A stretch of DNA of 40,695 bases from an uncultured bacterium (GTDB taxonomy: Bacteria > Bacillota > Clostridia > Oscillospirales > Oscillospiraceae). The notes beneath the pieces are model-generated. The model ran no database searches, was not told the DNA's origin, and saw only the letters and a list, made by a program, of their open reading frames with translations. Each line of letters starts with the position of its first letter. Position 1 is the first letter of the stretch. Positions 8,784-17,541 of this stretch are shown here, one piece after another. The DNA lies in NCBI GenBank assembly GCA_947073515.1, contig CAMTMC010000022.1:1-40695 (forward strand). The letters are read 5' to 3'. Both the position numbers and the translations under genes were made by a program.

Positions 8784-9056
8784 TCAAGGGAGCTCGCTGT
8801 CCTCCGGTTCCCCGGGCTCCTCCGCCCGCCGGCGGCACCAGGCGGACAGCAGGAGGGTGATGGGGATGGCCGTGCCGAATAAAATCACCTGGAGGGAGCG
8901 GATGAAGTCCTGGCCCACGAACATCCAGGCCACCGCCGCCCCGTAGGCCAGGGGGACGATACAGTGGAGATACCAGTTGGGGGAGTTTCGCCAGGTGAGC
9001 CAGTTCTGAAGGACTACGGCGGCGAAAGCGAGGGTGAGAAGGGCCCAGGAGTTCAT
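8784..9056 (-). CDS. Small membrane protein, 90 aa, unknown function
   Basis: Not a recognised family. It has three predicted membrane helices (about residues 4-18, 30-48, 55-70), then a charged Arg and Glu/Pro tail. The start at 9056 has AAAGGAG at about nine bases. It follows the ABC permease gene by 53 bases and shares its strand and terminator, so it probably belongs to the same GntR-controlled operon and may assist the transporter. Confidence 0.72.
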   Translation of the reverse strand: MNSWALLTLAFAAVVLQNWLTWRNSPNWYLHCIVPLAYGAAVAWMFVGQDFIRSLQVILFGTAIPITLLLSAWCRRRAEEPGEPEDSELP

Positions 9057-9109
9057 GGCGCCCGCTCCTTTCTATAACATTTGTTCTGTCCTCCCCGGGG
9101 GGGAGGGGG

Positions 9110-9934
9110 TTACTCCAGGTTCAGCTTGTGGGTCAAAATCCAGCTGGTGGCCAGGAACATGAGGACAACGGGGATGAGGGTGAGGCCAATGGAGATCCAC
9201 AGCTCCCCGTGGCTGTTGACCGGGAGGCCGGCCAGCCAGCGGGGGAAGCCGAGGCGGTTGATGAGGTTGTTGAGGGTTGAGCCCAGGATATTCAGCCCGA
9301 AGTAGGCCACCACGCTCATGAGCACCCGGCGGCTGGAGAACAGATGGCCGATGGACATGGACAGGTAGAGGACGAGCGCCCCCAGGGTGAACACCGTCAG
9401 GAAGAGCGCGCAGAACTCAAAGAAGTAGAGGAGTGTATCCGGGTGTTTCGCCAGGGCCCGGAGGATCATCCGCCACAGCTCGGTGTCAAAAAGTTCCGTC
9501 CAGTTCAGGGGCATCATCAGGACCAGGGCCAGGACACCCACAATGGCGTTGACCACCGTGACCACCAGGGCGCAGACTAGCTTGGACAGCACCAGCTGCC
9601 AGGAGCGGACGGGGAGCGTGTGCATCAGGTAGCCCTCGTCCCCCAGCAGGCCCTTGTAGAACCGGGTGATGACAAAGATAAAGGACACCAGCACCATGGC
9701 CACGAACACGCCGAAAAACAGGAACATGGTGATGACCCCCAGCCACTGGGTGAAGGCGCCGCCGTTGGGAGCAAAGGTGTAGTTTCCCACGACCAGGGAG
9801 AAGCTGCCGTCGTATATGGTGGGGGCACCGAAAATAAAGCGGTTGACCAGCCCCAGGATCAGGGCGGCGGGCCAGATGACCCGGAACTGCTTCCACATGG
9901 AGCGCAGGTCGTATTTCAACAGTTTCAGCAGCAT
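9110..9934 (-). CDS. ABC-2 type transporter permease
   Basis: Integral membrane partner of the ATPase encoded just upstream. The 274 residues have about six hydrophobic helices (near 18-36, 60-85, 105-130, 150-170, 190-215, 245-268). A charged first segment MLLKLLKYDLRSMWKQ is typical of export permeases in Clostridia YtrABC-like systems. The start overlaps the ATPase stop by one base. The cargo is unknown; such GntR/ABC pairs often respond to cell-wall antibiotics. Confidence 0.85.
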   Translation of the reverse strand: MLLKLLKYDLRSMWKQFRVIWPAALILGLVNRFIFGAPTIYDGSFSLVVGNYTFAPNGGAFTQWLGVITMFLFFGVFVAMVLVSFIFVITRFYKGLLGDEGYLMHTLPVRSWQLVLSKLVCALVVTVVNAIVGVLALVLMMPLNWTELFDTELWRMILRALAKHPDTLLYFFEFCALFLTVFTLGALVLYLSMSIGHLFSSRRVLMSVVAYFGLNILGSTLNNLINRLGFPRWLAGLPVNSHGELWISIGLTLIPVVLMFLATSWILTHKLNLE

Positions 9935-10659
9935 TAGAACTCGCCTCCTTCCATGGGCGTGGCACGGAAAATCTCACGGAACAGGGCGTCCACGCTCTTG
10001 CCCTCGTTCTCCCGGATGTTGTCCACGCTGTTGTGGAGCATGACCTGGCCGGCCTTGAGGAAAACCGCCTCGTCCAGCACCTTCTCAATGTCAGCGATCA
10101 GGTGGGTGGAGATCAGGACGGTGCCCTCCTCGTTGTAGTTGGTCAGGATGGTGTGGAGGATAAAGTCCCGGGCCGCCGGGTCCACCCCGGCGATGGGCTC
10201 ATCCAGCAGGTAGAGCTGGGCCCTCCGGGCCATGACCAGCGCCAGCTGGACCTTCTCCTTGGTGCCCTTGGACATGGACTTCAGCCGGTCGCCAGGCTCC
10301 ACCCCCAGGCTGGCGCACATGGCCAGGGCCTTGCTGTAGTCGAAGTCCCGGTAAAAGTCCCGGAACAGGTCGAACAGGTCCACCGCCCGCATCCAGTCGG
10401 CGAAGTACATCCGGTCGGGCAGATAGCTGATGAGGCTCTTGGTGGCCGGGCCGATGGGCTGGCCGGCCACCTCCAATGTCCCGGCCGTGGGCTGGAGCAG
10501 CCCGCACAGCAGCTTGATGAAGGTGGTCTTGCCGCTGCCGTTGGGGCCCAGCAGGCCCACGATCCGGCCCCGGCCTACCTCCAGGTCCACCCCGGACAGG
10601 GCCGCCTTATGGCCATAGGCTTTGGTCAGGCCCTGGCAGGTGATCAGTTGCTCGCTCAT
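9934..10659 (-). CDS. ABC transporter ATP-binding protein
   Basis: Nucleotide-binding subunit, 241 aa. Seen: Walker A GLLGPNGSGKTTF (about residue 35), the signature region LKSMSKGTKEKVQLALVMAR, Walker B LYLLDEPIAGVDP and the switch His in LISTHLI. The signature LSGGQ is degenerate (MSKGTKE), as is usual for the YtrB/BcrA-like export group. It overlaps the GntR gene by four bases (ATGA) and the permease by one base, so all three are translated as a unit. Confidence 0.94.
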   Translation of the reverse strand: MSEQLITCQGLTKAYGHKAALSGVDLEVGRGRIVGLLGPNGSGKTTFIKLLCGLLQPTAGTLEVAGQPIGPATKSLISYLPDRMYFADWMRAVDLFDLFRDFYRDFDYSKALAMCASLGVEPGDRLKSMSKGTKEKVQLALVMARRAQLYLLDEPIAGVDPAARDFILHTILTNYNEEGTVLISTHLIADIEKVLDEAVFLKAGQVMLHNSVDNIRENEGKSVDALFREIFRATPMEGGEF

Positions 10660-11015
10660 TTCAGTTCCTCCCTTAACAGTAACGCGGCCTCCTGCTGGGA
10701 GTAGCCCAGCTCGGCCATGGCGTCGAAGTATTGGTTGATGACAATCTGGGCCTCCGCCGTCCGGACGGCCTCTAAAATGGTGGTGTCCTGGGTGACCAGC
10801 CGGCCGGCGGTGCGGTCGGCCTTGGCCAGGCCGTCCTGTTCCAGCTGGGCCAGGGCCCGCTGCATGGTGTTGGGGTTCACCCCTGCCGCCGCCGCCAGCT
10901 CCCGCACGGAGGGCAGCCTGCTCCCCGGGGGATAGATCCCGGTGACGATCCGCCGGGCCAGCTGCTGGGAGAGCTGGAGCCAGATCGGGCGGTCGTCGCT
11001 TAATTTCCAGTCCAA
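10656..11015 (-). CDS. GntR-family transcriptional regulator, YtrA subfamily
   Basis: DNA-binding repressor of 119 aa, the short form without an effector domain. The winged helix-turn-helix covers about residues 8-75, with RPIWLQLSQQLARRIVTG, LPSVRELAAAAGVNPNTMQR and LEQDGLA. I set the start at the TTG 11015, preceded by a perfect AGGAGG at seven bases; the longer reading upstream runs through the promoter. It heads the ABC operon and probably represses it through the palindrome that overlaps its own -10. Confidence 0.93.
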   Translation of the reverse strand: MDWKLSDDRPIWLQLSQQLARRIVTGIYPPGSRLPSVRELAAAAGVNPNTMQRALAQLEQDGLAKADRTAGRLVTQDTTILEAVRTAEAQIVINQYFDAMAELGYSQQEAALLLREELK

Positions 11016-11051
11016 GAGATAGCCTCCTCTCAAGTGGAATGCGGTGTATTC

Positions 11052-11098
11052 TTGTATTAGGTGATTAATACAATAACACAAACTAGATAGCCTGTCAA
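11052..11098 (-). promoter_or_regulatory. Promoter and GntR operator of the ABC operon
   Basis: Leftward promoter: -35 TTGACA (11098-11093), 17-bp spacer, -10 TATTGT (11075-11070). A perfect palindrome with 8-bp arms, TTGTATTA-N6-TAATACAA (11052-11073), overlaps the -10. YtrA-type regulators bind such sites, so autoregulation is likely. Confidence 0.85.
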
Positions 11099-11127
11099 GA
11101 GGTGTTGTAAAAAAATTGTGAATAGGC

Positions 11128-11156
11128 TTGCTTTTTTTCATGTAAGAGAGTATGAT
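11128..11156 (+). promoter_or_regulatory. SigA-type promoter of htpG
   Basis: TTGCTT at 11128-11133, 17-bp spacer, TATGAT at 11151-11156. The CIRCE element begins five bases after the -10, so a bound HrcA would sit on the transcription start. Confidence 0.83.
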
Positions 11157-11160
11157 AGCG

Positions 11161-11187
11161 TTAGCACTCAAACACAAGGAGTGCTAA
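11161..11187. promoter_or_regulatory. CIRCE heat-shock operator (HrcA site)
   Basis: Exact consensus inverted repeat TTAGCACTC-N9-GAGTGCTAA, directly after the htpG -10 and 44 bases before the start codon. CIRCE is the known binding site of the repressor HrcA. Confidence 0.97.
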
Positions 11188-11231
11188 CGCTTTTGTTTTC
11201 AAAAAATTTAATCATATATGGAGGCGGAATC

Positions 11232-13148
11232 ATGGCAAAGAAGCAGTTTAAGGCGGAGTCTAAACGCCTGCTGGACCTGATGGTCAACTCAATCTACACC
11301 CACAAGGAGATTTTCCTGCGGGAGCTGATCTCCAACGCCAGCGACGCCGAGGACAAGCTGGCCTACAAGTCCCTCACCGACGGCAGCGTGGATGTGAAGC
11401 GGAAGGATCTGGCCATCACCATTGTGCCTGACAAGGAAAAGCGGATGCTTACCGTGTCGGACAACGGCATTGGGATGTCCAAGGAGGAGCTGGAGTCCAA
11501 CCTGGGCACCATCGCCCGCAGCGGCTCCGGCCAGTTCAAGGCCGGCCTGGCCGAGGACGACAAGGCCGCCGGCGACATCGACGTGATCGGCCAGTTCGGC
11601 GTGGGCTTCTACTCAGCCTTTATGGTGGCGGACAGCGTCACCGTCATCTCCAGGGCCTGGGGCTCTGACGAGGCCTGGATGTGGCAGTCCGACGGGGCCG
11701 ACGGCTACACCATGACCCCCTGCGAGAAGGACGCCCCGGGCACCGATATCCTCATGCACATCAAGGAGAACGGGGACGGGGAGGACTACGACCAGTATTT
11801 AGAGACGCAAAAATTGCGGGGGCTCATCAAAAAATACTCCGACTATATCCGCTACCCCATCCGCATGGAGGTGGAGGACTACCGGATGAAGGACAAGCCC
11901 GCCGACGCCCCCGAGGACTACAAGCCTGAGTGGGAGACCGTCAAGGAGTGGAAGACCCTCAACTCCATGGTGCCCCTGTGGCAGCGGCGGAAGTCCGAGG
12001 TGGAGCCCGAGGAGTACAACGCCTTCTATAAGGAGAAGTTCGGCGACTGGCAGGACCCCCTGGCCGTCATCCACACCAGCGCCGAGGGGGCGGTGACCTA
12101 TAAGGCCATGCTGTATATCCCCGCCCAGACCCCCTATGACTTCTATACCCGGGAGTATGAGAAGGGCCTCCAGCTCTACTCCTCCGGCGTGCTGATTATG
12201 GACAAGTGCGCCGACCTGCTCCCCGACCACTTCCGCTTTGTGAAGGGCGTGGTGGACTCGGCGGACTTCTCCCTGAACATCAGCCGGGAGGTACTCCAGC
12301 ACACCCGCCAGCTGAAGGTCATCGCCGGGGCTCTGGAGAAGAAGATCAAGTCCGAGCTGCTGAAAACCCAGAAGGAGGACTTTGAGAAGTACGAGAAGTT
12401 CTGGGCCGCCTTTGGCACCCAGCTGAAATACGGGGTGGCCAACGAGTACGGCGCCCACAAGGATGTGCTCCAGGACCTGCTGCTGTTCTGGTCCTCCAGC
12501 GAGGGCAAGAACACCACCCTGGCCGCCTACAAGGACCGGATGCCCGAGGGTCAGCCCTTCTGCTACTACGCCTGCGGCGAGAGCGTGGACAAGATCGCCA
12601 AGCTGCCCCAGGTGGAGCGGATTCTGGACAAGGGCTATGAGATCCTCTACTGCACGGAGGACGTGGACGACTTTGTGATGAAGGCCCTGGGGGAGCTGGA
12701 CGGCAAGCAGTTCAAGTCCGTCACCGAGGAGGACGCCCTGCCCCAGAGCGACGAGGAGAAAAAACAGGCCGAGGAGAAGGCCGAGGCCGGCAAACCCGTG
12801 CTGGAGGCGGTGAAGGAGGCCCTGGGGGACCAGGTGAAGGAGGTACGGGTCTCCGCCATTTTGAAGTCGGGGGCCTGCTGCCTGTCCGCCGACGGGCCTA
12901 TCTCCCTGGAGATGGAGAAATATATGAGCAAGGTGGAGGGGGGCCAGCACATGAAGGCCCAGCGGGTGCTGGAGCTGAACCCCGACAGCGCCCCCTTCGC
13001 CGCCCTGAAACGGGCGGTGGACGCCGGGGACAAGGACACGGTGGCCAAATACGCCAAGGTGCTGTACGGCCAGGCCCTGCTGCTGGCGGGGCTTCCCATC
13101 GACGATCCGGCGGAGTATACCCAGCTGGTGTGCGGCCTGATGGTTTAA
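11232..13148 (+). CDS. htpG: Molecular chaperone HtpG (Hsp90)
   Basis: ATP-dependent chaperone, 638 aa, in the normal size range. The N-terminal GHKL ATPase shows FLRELISNASDAEDKLAYKS (Bergerat Asn/Asp), VSDNGIGMSKEEL and GQFGVGFYSAFMVAD. The middle domain holds the catalytic Arg in SLNISREVLQ. The C-terminal dimerisation part closes the protein. The start at 11232 follows GGAGGCGG at the right distance; upstream reading frame passes through CIRCE and is not coding. Single gene with its own promoter and terminator. Confidence 0.97.
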   Translation: MAKKQFKAESKRLLDLMVNSIYTHKEIFLRELISNASDAEDKLAYKSLTDGSVDVKRKDLAITIVPDKEKRMLTVSDNGIGMSKEELESNLGTIARSGSGQFKAGLAEDDKAAGDIDVIGQFGVGFYSAFMVADSVTVISRAWGSDEAWMWQSDGADGYTMTPCEKDAPGTDILMHIKENGDGEDYDQYLETQKLRGLIKKYSDYIRYPIRMEVEDYRMKDKPADAPEDYKPEWETVKEWKTLNSMVPLWQRRKSEVEPEEYNAFYKEKFGDWQDPLAVIHTSAEGAVTYKAMLYIPAQTPYDFYTREYEKGLQLYSSGVLIMDKCADLLPDHFRFVKGVVDSADFSLNISREVLQHTRQLKVIAGALEKKIKSELLKTQKEDFEKYEKFWAAFGTQLKYGVANEYGAHKDVLQDLLLFWSSSEGKNTTLAAYKDRMPEGQPFCYYACGESVDKIAKLPQVERILDKGYEILYCTEDVDDFVMKALGELDGKQFKSVTEEDALPQSDEEKKQAEEKAEAGKPVLEAVKEALGDQVKEVRVSAILKSGACCLSADGPISLEMEKYMSKVEGGQHMKAQRVLELNPDSAPFAALKRAVDAGDKDTVAKYAKVLYGQALLLAGLPIDDPAEYTQLVCGLMV

Positions 13149-13163
13149 CCAAAATTGGAGAAA

Positions 13164-13200
13164 GGCCCGGGACGGAAAACCGTCCCGGGCCCCTCTTTTT
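13164..13200 (+). terminator. htpG terminator
   Basis: Perfect 12-bp GC-rich arms (13164-13175, 13180-13191), AAAA loop, then CCTCTTTTT. Confidence 0.95.
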
Positions 13201-13372
13201 GGGCCTGTGGAGCGGCGAGCCCGCCGCCGCCGGAGGGGGCCTCGCCGGCCCGTCCGCAAGGGGGAGCGGCCTCGAACCAAAACCGGGATATTTGGGATAA
13301 ATCTTACGTAAAACAACAAAAATGAGGATAAATACAACAAAATTATTTCGATGGGCCAAAGGGATTTTTTCA

Positions 13373-13401
13373 TTGACATCCCCGGAAACCTGTGGTTTAA
13401 T
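13373..13401 (+). promoter_or_regulatory. Promoter of the Ntn hydrolase gene
   Basis: Consensus -35 TTGACA (13373-13378), 17-bp spacer, TTTAAT (13396-13401), about 80 bases before the start codon. The rest of the 13201-13481 gap shows nothing else clear; 13260-13380 is notably AT-rich for this genome. Confidence 0.8.
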
Positions 13402-13481
13402 ATCAAGCTGCCAAGCGGCCTCCGGTCGGGTTCGGCCGGCCCCCCGCTTTGGAAATCACTGGATACAGAAAGGGATTTGCT

Positions 13482-14690
13482 ATGGAACAAAATAAAAAAC
13501 GGATTTCCCCCAAAAAAGTTTTAGCCGTCCTGGGCGTCACCCTGCTGCTTTTGGTGCTGGCTGGGGCCATCGCCATTTGGGCGGTATGGGGGAACGAATT
13601 GGCGACCCTGAGTTCCTTCCACAAAATTGTGGACCGGGACGACGGGCATTTGGACGGCTCTGTCTATGAGATGACGGTCTCCGGCGGCTACTACTTCGAT
13701 GAGTTTTTGGCCCAGGGCGGCGCCTCCAACGACGGGGAGCTCATCGCCTTTATTACGGGAAACCTGACCAAAGGGCTGGTGGACATCGGGATCAATCCCC
13801 CTGATGTGGCCTGCTCCTCTTTCACCGCCAGGCTGGACAACGGCCACCAGGTCTTCGGGCGCAACTACGACTATTCGAAGACAAATACCTGCATCGTCTA
13901 TACCAACCCCGGGAATGGCCGCTACGCCTCTGTCTCCACCGTTGACTTGCAGTTCCTGGGTCTCAGCGTGGATGAGGACATCACCGGGCTGATGGATAAA
14001 ATCACCTGCCTGGCGGCGCCTTACATCCCCTTCGACGGGATGAACGAGGCGGGGGTCAGCTGCGGGATTTACATGACCTACCAGGGCCCCGGCGACAGCG
14101 TGTCCACCCATCAGAACACGGATAAGCCGGATATTACCTCCACCACGATGCTGCGCCTGATCCTGGATTACGCCGGCAGCGTGGAGGAGGCCGTGGAACT
14201 GGTTTCCGCCTACGATCTCCACGATTCGGCCACCAGCTCCTATCACTACATGGTGGCCGACTCCACTGGCCGCAGCGCTGTTTTGGAGTGGGTGGGGGAT
14301 CAGGACGCCACCGATACCGACGGCGAGGCCCGGAAGCTGAAGGTGACTTACAACGACCAGGACGCCCTGGCGGTGAGCCCGGATTGGCAGACCGTGACCA
14401 ACTTTATTGTTGTGCCCGGTTACTACGACGGGGAAGAGGATATGAAGGGCCTGGACCGCTACCGGCATATCCAGGAACAGCTGTCTGAGGTCAACGGCGT
14501 GCTGCCTGACCTGGAAGGCGCCATGGATATCCTGGCCCAGGTGGGGCGCCGTACCTGGGACAACGACGACGGCAACGGCTGCACCGTCCACAGCGTGGTG
14601 TACGACCTCACCGGTCTGACGGCCCTCTGGGTGCCCAATGAACATTATGGCGAGGAGGGCTATGAGCTCCAGCTGGATATTAAGCGGTAG
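13482..14690 (+). CDS. Membrane-anchored Ntn hydrolase, choloylglycine hydrolase / C45-like
   Basis: Predicted surface amidase of the linear-amide C-N hydrolase superfamily (relatives: bile salt hydrolases, penicillin V acylase, acid ceramidase-like enzymes). 402 aa. Residues 1-12 are basic, 13-35 form a membrane helix or uncleaved signal, and about 36-110 may be a propeptide. Then comes ACSSFTARLDNGHQVFGRNY, where Cys111 aligns with the N-terminal nucleophile and GRNYDY with the conserved GRNxD. Later conserved parts include PFDGMNEAGVSCGIYMTY and TVTNFIVVPGYY. Start at 13482 has AAAGGGA upstream. The substrate (bile salt, N-acyl amino acid or other) cannot be told. Confidence 0.8.
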   Translation: MEQNKKRISPKKVLAVLGVTLLLLVLAGAIAIWAVWGNELATLSSFHKIVDRDDGHLDGSVYEMTVSGGYYFDEFLAQGGASNDGELIAFITGNLTKGLVDIGINPPDVACSSFTARLDNGHQVFGRNYDYSKTNTCIVYTNPGNGRYASVSTVDLQFLGLSVDEDITGLMDKITCLAAPYIPFDGMNEAGVSCGIYMTYQGPGDSVSTHQNTDKPDITSTTMLRLILDYAGSVEEAVELVSAYDLHDSATSSYHYMVADSTGRSAVLEWVGDQDATDTDGEARKLKVTYNDQDALAVSPDWQTVTNFIVVPGYYDGEEDMKGLDRYRHIQEQLSEVNGVLPDLEGAMDILAQVGRRTWDNDDGNGCTVHSVVYDLTGLTALWVPNEHYGEEGYELQLDIKR

Positions 14691-14759
14691 GGGATCGGGG
14701 GTTCCATCCCCCTGTGGCCCTTCCCCGGGGAAGGGGATTTTGAGTGTCCCGGCAAATAA

Positions 14760-14795
14760 GAAAAGCACTGAAAACAGTCGTTTTCAGTGCTTTTC
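14760..14795. terminator. Bidirectional terminator between convergent transcripts
   Basis: Perfect 16-bp arms (14760-14775, 14780-14795), loop AGTC, with A-rich and T-rich ends suitable for both directions. It separates the Ntn hydrolase gene from the leftward Enzyme I gene. Confidence 0.93.
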
Positions 14796-14822
14796 TATTC
14801 CGGTTAGCGGGTAGGCGGGAGG

Positions 14823-16547
14823 TCAGAGCCGCGTTTTCCGCCGCCTGTGGGCCTCCTGGAGCGCCGCCTGGACCTCTTCCCGGCTGGCGCACAGCAGTAC
14901 CCGCTCCGCCAGCGCGCGGCAGTCCTCTGTGCTCCAGCCGGACAGGGCCGCCCGGCTGCGGGCGATGCCGCCGGGGGACATGGACAGCTCCCGCAGTCCC
15001 ATGCCCCAGAATACGGGCAGCAGCTCCGGGTCCGCCGCCGCCTCTCCGCACATCCCGCACAGGATGCCGGCGCTCTCGGCGGCCCGGGCGGCCATGGCGA
15101 TCAGCCGCAGCACCGCCGGGGCATAGGGGGAGTACAGATGCTCCACGCTGGGGTTCCCCCGCTCCGCCGCCATGGTGTACTGGATCAGATCGTTGGTGCC
15201 GATGGAGAAAAAGTCCGCCTCCCGGGCCAGGCAGTCCGCCATGACCGCGGCCCCGGGGACCTCCACCATAATGCCCACCGGCACCTTCCGCACCGGGACA
15301 CCCTCCCGGATAAGCTCCTCCGCCGCCTCCTCCAGCATGGCCTTGGCGCTTCTCAGCTCCTCCAGGCTGGAGATCATCGGGAACATAATCCTCAGATCCC
15401 CGTAAGCGCCGGCCCGCAGCAGGGCCCGCAGCTGAACCCGGAACAGCTCCCGCCGCTCCAGGCACAGGCGGATGGCCCGGCACCCCAGGAAGGGGTTCTC
15501 CTCCCGCTCCATGGGGAGGGCGGGAATGGCCTTGTCACCCCCGACATCCAGGGTGCGGATGATCACCGGCCGGCCGGCCATAGTCTCCAGCACCTGGCGG
15601 TAGGCCTGGAACTGGGTCTCCTCATCGGGGAGGGCGGGCTGGTCCATATAGAGGAACTCGCTGCGCAGCAGGCCGATGCCCTCGGCACCGGCGTCCAGAG
15701 CGGCCTGGGCCTCCGCCGCCGTGCCGATATTGCCGCAGATCAGCCCGGCCGTCCCGTCCAGGGCCCGGCTGGGGGCGGAGCGGAAAATATCCAGCCTCCG
15801 CCGCTCCGCCTCCGCCTCCCGCCGCCGCTGGGAAAAGCGGGCCAGCCCGGCCTCGTCCGGGTGGACGGTGACCACGCCGCTCTCCCCGTCCACTAGGACG
15901 GTATCCCCGTCCTCCGCCGCCCGGGGCACGCCGCAGACCGAGGGGATTCCCAGGTTCCGGGAGATGATGCCCACGTGGGAGTAATATCCCCCCCGGCTGG
16001 TGACGATCCCGGACACATGGGCCAGGTCCATGCGGATGGTGTCAGAGGGGGTCAGCTCCTCCGCCACCAAAACCGTGCCCTCCGGCAGAGCGCTGTAGTC
16101 CCGGGGGGTGATCCCCAGCGCCCTCATCAGCAGGCGCTTCCGCACATCCTTGGCGTCGCCCGCCCGCAGGCGCATGTACTCGTCCTCTGCCTGCTGGAAC
16201 AGCTCCACGATCCCGCCCAGGACCTGGTCAATGGCCTGGGCCATGTTCAGCCCGCCGTCCCGGATGGCCTCCTGAATGGGTTCCAAAACGGAGTACTCGT
16301 CCTGGAGCAGGGTCAGCTGGGCGTCCAGGATCTCGGCCTCATGCCCGCCCAGCTTTTTCTGGGCCTCCTGGACCGTCTGCCGAAGCTCCTCCTCTGAGGC
16401 GGCATAGCACCGGCGAAAGCGCCGAAGTTCCTCCTCCGGGTCCCGGGGCCGTTCCGCCGGCGGCTCCAGCCGGAGACTTTCCACCACCCGGGCCCGTCCC
16501 ATTCCCAGGCCGGGGGAGATTGTTGTGCCTTGATAAACCAGGGCCAT
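14823..16547 (-). CDS. ptsI: Phosphoenolpyruvate-protein phosphotransferase (PTS Enzyme I), divergent
   Basis: Transfers phosphate from PEP to HPr. 574 aa, the usual length. The N-terminal HPr-binding helical part, the swivelling phospho-His domain and the TIM-barrel PEP domain are all present: GAEGIGLLRSEFLYM, FLGCRAIRLCL, LRIMFPMISSLEEL, GIMVEVPGAAVMAD, SIGTNDLIQYTMAADR-like block and CGMCGE. The phospho-acceptor His191 lies in RGGYYSHVGIISRN, whereas canonical Enzyme I has GGRTSHTAIMAR; the His is kept but its neighbours differ. HPr ends 13 bases upstream. It closes an operon of flavin dehydrogenase genes, so it may be a dedicated paralogue rather than the general Enzyme I. Confidence 0.92.
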   Translation of the reverse strand: MALVYQGTTISPGLGMGRARVVESLRLEPPAERPRDPEEELRRFRRCYAASEEELRQTVQEAQKKLGGHEAEILDAQLTLLQDEYSVLEPIQEAIRDGGLNMAQAIDQVLGGIVELFQQAEDEYMRLRAGDAKDVRKRLLMRALGITPRDYSALPEGTVLVAEELTPSDTIRMDLAHVSGIVTSRGGYYSHVGIISRNLGIPSVCGVPRAAEDGDTVLVDGESGVVTVHPDEAGLARFSQRRREAEAERRRLDIFRSAPSRALDGTAGLICGNIGTAAEAQAALDAGAEGIGLLRSEFLYMDQPALPDEETQFQAYRQVLETMAGRPVIIRTLDVGGDKAIPALPMEREENPFLGCRAIRLCLERRELFRVQLRALLRAGAYGDLRIMFPMISSLEELRSAKAMLEEAAEELIREGVPVRKVPVGIMVEVPGAAVMADCLAREADFFSIGTNDLIQYTMAAERGNPSVEHLYSPYAPAVLRLIAMAARAAESAGILCGMCGEAAADPELLPVFWGMGLRELSMSPGGIARSRAALSGWSTEDCRALAERVLLCASREEVQAALQEAHRRRKTRL

Positions 16548-16560
16548 ACACCTCACATTC

Positions 16561-16824
16561 TCACTCGCCCAAGCCGCTCTCCACCGCTTCCACGATGGTC
16601 CGCAGGGCGTCCTCCTCCTGCTCGCCGTCACAGACAATGGTAACCTGGGTCCCGCGCTTCACGCAGGCGGAGAGCACGCTTACAATGGACTTCCCGTTGA
16701 AGGTCCGCTCCCCCTTCCGCAGGGTGACGGCGCAGGGGAAACGGGCCGCTGTTTTGACAAACGCGTTGGCCGGCCGGGCGTGGAGCCCGGTGGGGTTTTT
16801 TACACATACTTCCTGACTGATCAT
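16561..16824 (-). CDS. ptsH: Phosphocarrier protein HPr
   Basis: Small PTS phosphocarrier of 87 aa. The active site His15 is in NPTGLHARPA and the regulatory Ser46 in NGKSIVSVLS, so both the PEP-dependent and HPr-kinase sites are kept. The start at 16824 has GGGAGG upstream. It sits between the HAD phosphatase and Enzyme I, about 12 bases from each, clearly one operon. No sugar-specific Enzyme II is present in this window, which leaves its final phosphate acceptor unknown. Confidence 0.95.
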   Translation of the reverse strand: MISQEVCVKNPTGLHARPANAFVKTAARFPCAVTLRKGERTFNGKSIVSVLSACVKRGTQVTIVCDGEQEEDALRTIVEAVESGLGE

Positions 16825-16835
16825 TTTGATCCTCC

Positions 16836-17537
16836 CTACTTTCCTGTCTGGTGTTCCTGGGGCCCTCTGGCCGGGCCGGCGGACCGGTCCATCTCTTCCA
16901 AAAAGGGGATCACATCGAAAAGGGTGTCAAACCGGCGCAGGAGCAGGGCGCTGATCTCCTCGTCCGGCTCCCGCAGGTCCGGAACCATGCAGGGGAGAAA
17001 GCCCCCCGAGGCGGCGGCCCGGATCCCGTTATAGCTGTCCTCCAGCACCAGGGTCTCCTGGGGGCGGGTGCCCAGCAGCTCCGCCGCGGCGTAGAAAATC
17101 TGGGGGGACGGCTTGCTCCGCTCCACCATATCCCCGCAGACCCGCAGCGGGAAATCCTCCAGCAGCCCGGTCCGCCGCAGGTTATCCTCCGCAATCGGCC
17201 CGGCGGAGGAGGTCGCCATGGCCCAGCGCAATCCCCGCCGCCGCAGCTCGGCGACCAGCTCCCGCAGGCCGGGTTTTACCGGGATGCCGTGCTCCTGGAT
17301 GTATCTCTGGCGGAAGGCCGCCCGCACGGCCCCCACGCCCTCGTAGTCGAAGTCCGGTCCAAACCGCTCCATCTGGGCCTGCCTGATCTGGGCCGCGTTC
17401 ATTCCTGTCATGTCCGGCAGGCCGCTCCTCAGATCCAGGCCCAGAACCTCCTGGGCGTGGTCGATGGAGAGCTGGGCGATCCGCTCCGTATCCAGCATCA
17501 GACCGTCCATGTCAAAGATGACGCCGTTGATCCCCAT
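16836..17537 (-). CDS. HAD-superfamily hydrolase, beta-phosphoglucomutase-like
   Basis: Predicted small-molecule phosphatase or phosphomutase of 233 aa. HAD motifs: nucleophile and acid/base in FDMDGLMLDTE (Asp9, Asp11), motif II in MATSSAGP, the Lys in RSKPSPQIF and the metal acids in LVLEDSYNGIRAAA. A helical cap lies between motifs I and II (about residues 18-85). The ATG at 17537 lies four bases after the upstream flavoprotein stop and is preferred over an ATG at 17570 that has no ribosome site. Operon context suggests it acts on a phosphorylated product of the same pathway. Confidence 0.88.
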   Translation of the reverse strand: MGINGVIFDMDGLMLDTERIAQLSIDHAQEVLGLDLRSGLPDMTGMNAAQIRQAQMERFGPDFDYEGVGAVRAAFRQRYIQEHGIPVKPGLRELVAELRRRGLRWAMATSSAGPIAEDNLRRTGLLEDFPLRVCGDMVERSKPSPQIFYAAAELLGTRPQETLVLEDSYNGIRAAASGGFLPCMVPDLREPDEEISALLLRRFDTLFDVIPFLEEMDRSAGPARGPQEHQTGK

Positions 17538-17541
17538 CGGC

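Noticed and set aside
11799..13490. 563-residue minus-strand frame opposite htpG
   Set aside because: Antisense shadow of a certain chaperone gene, crossing its terminator.
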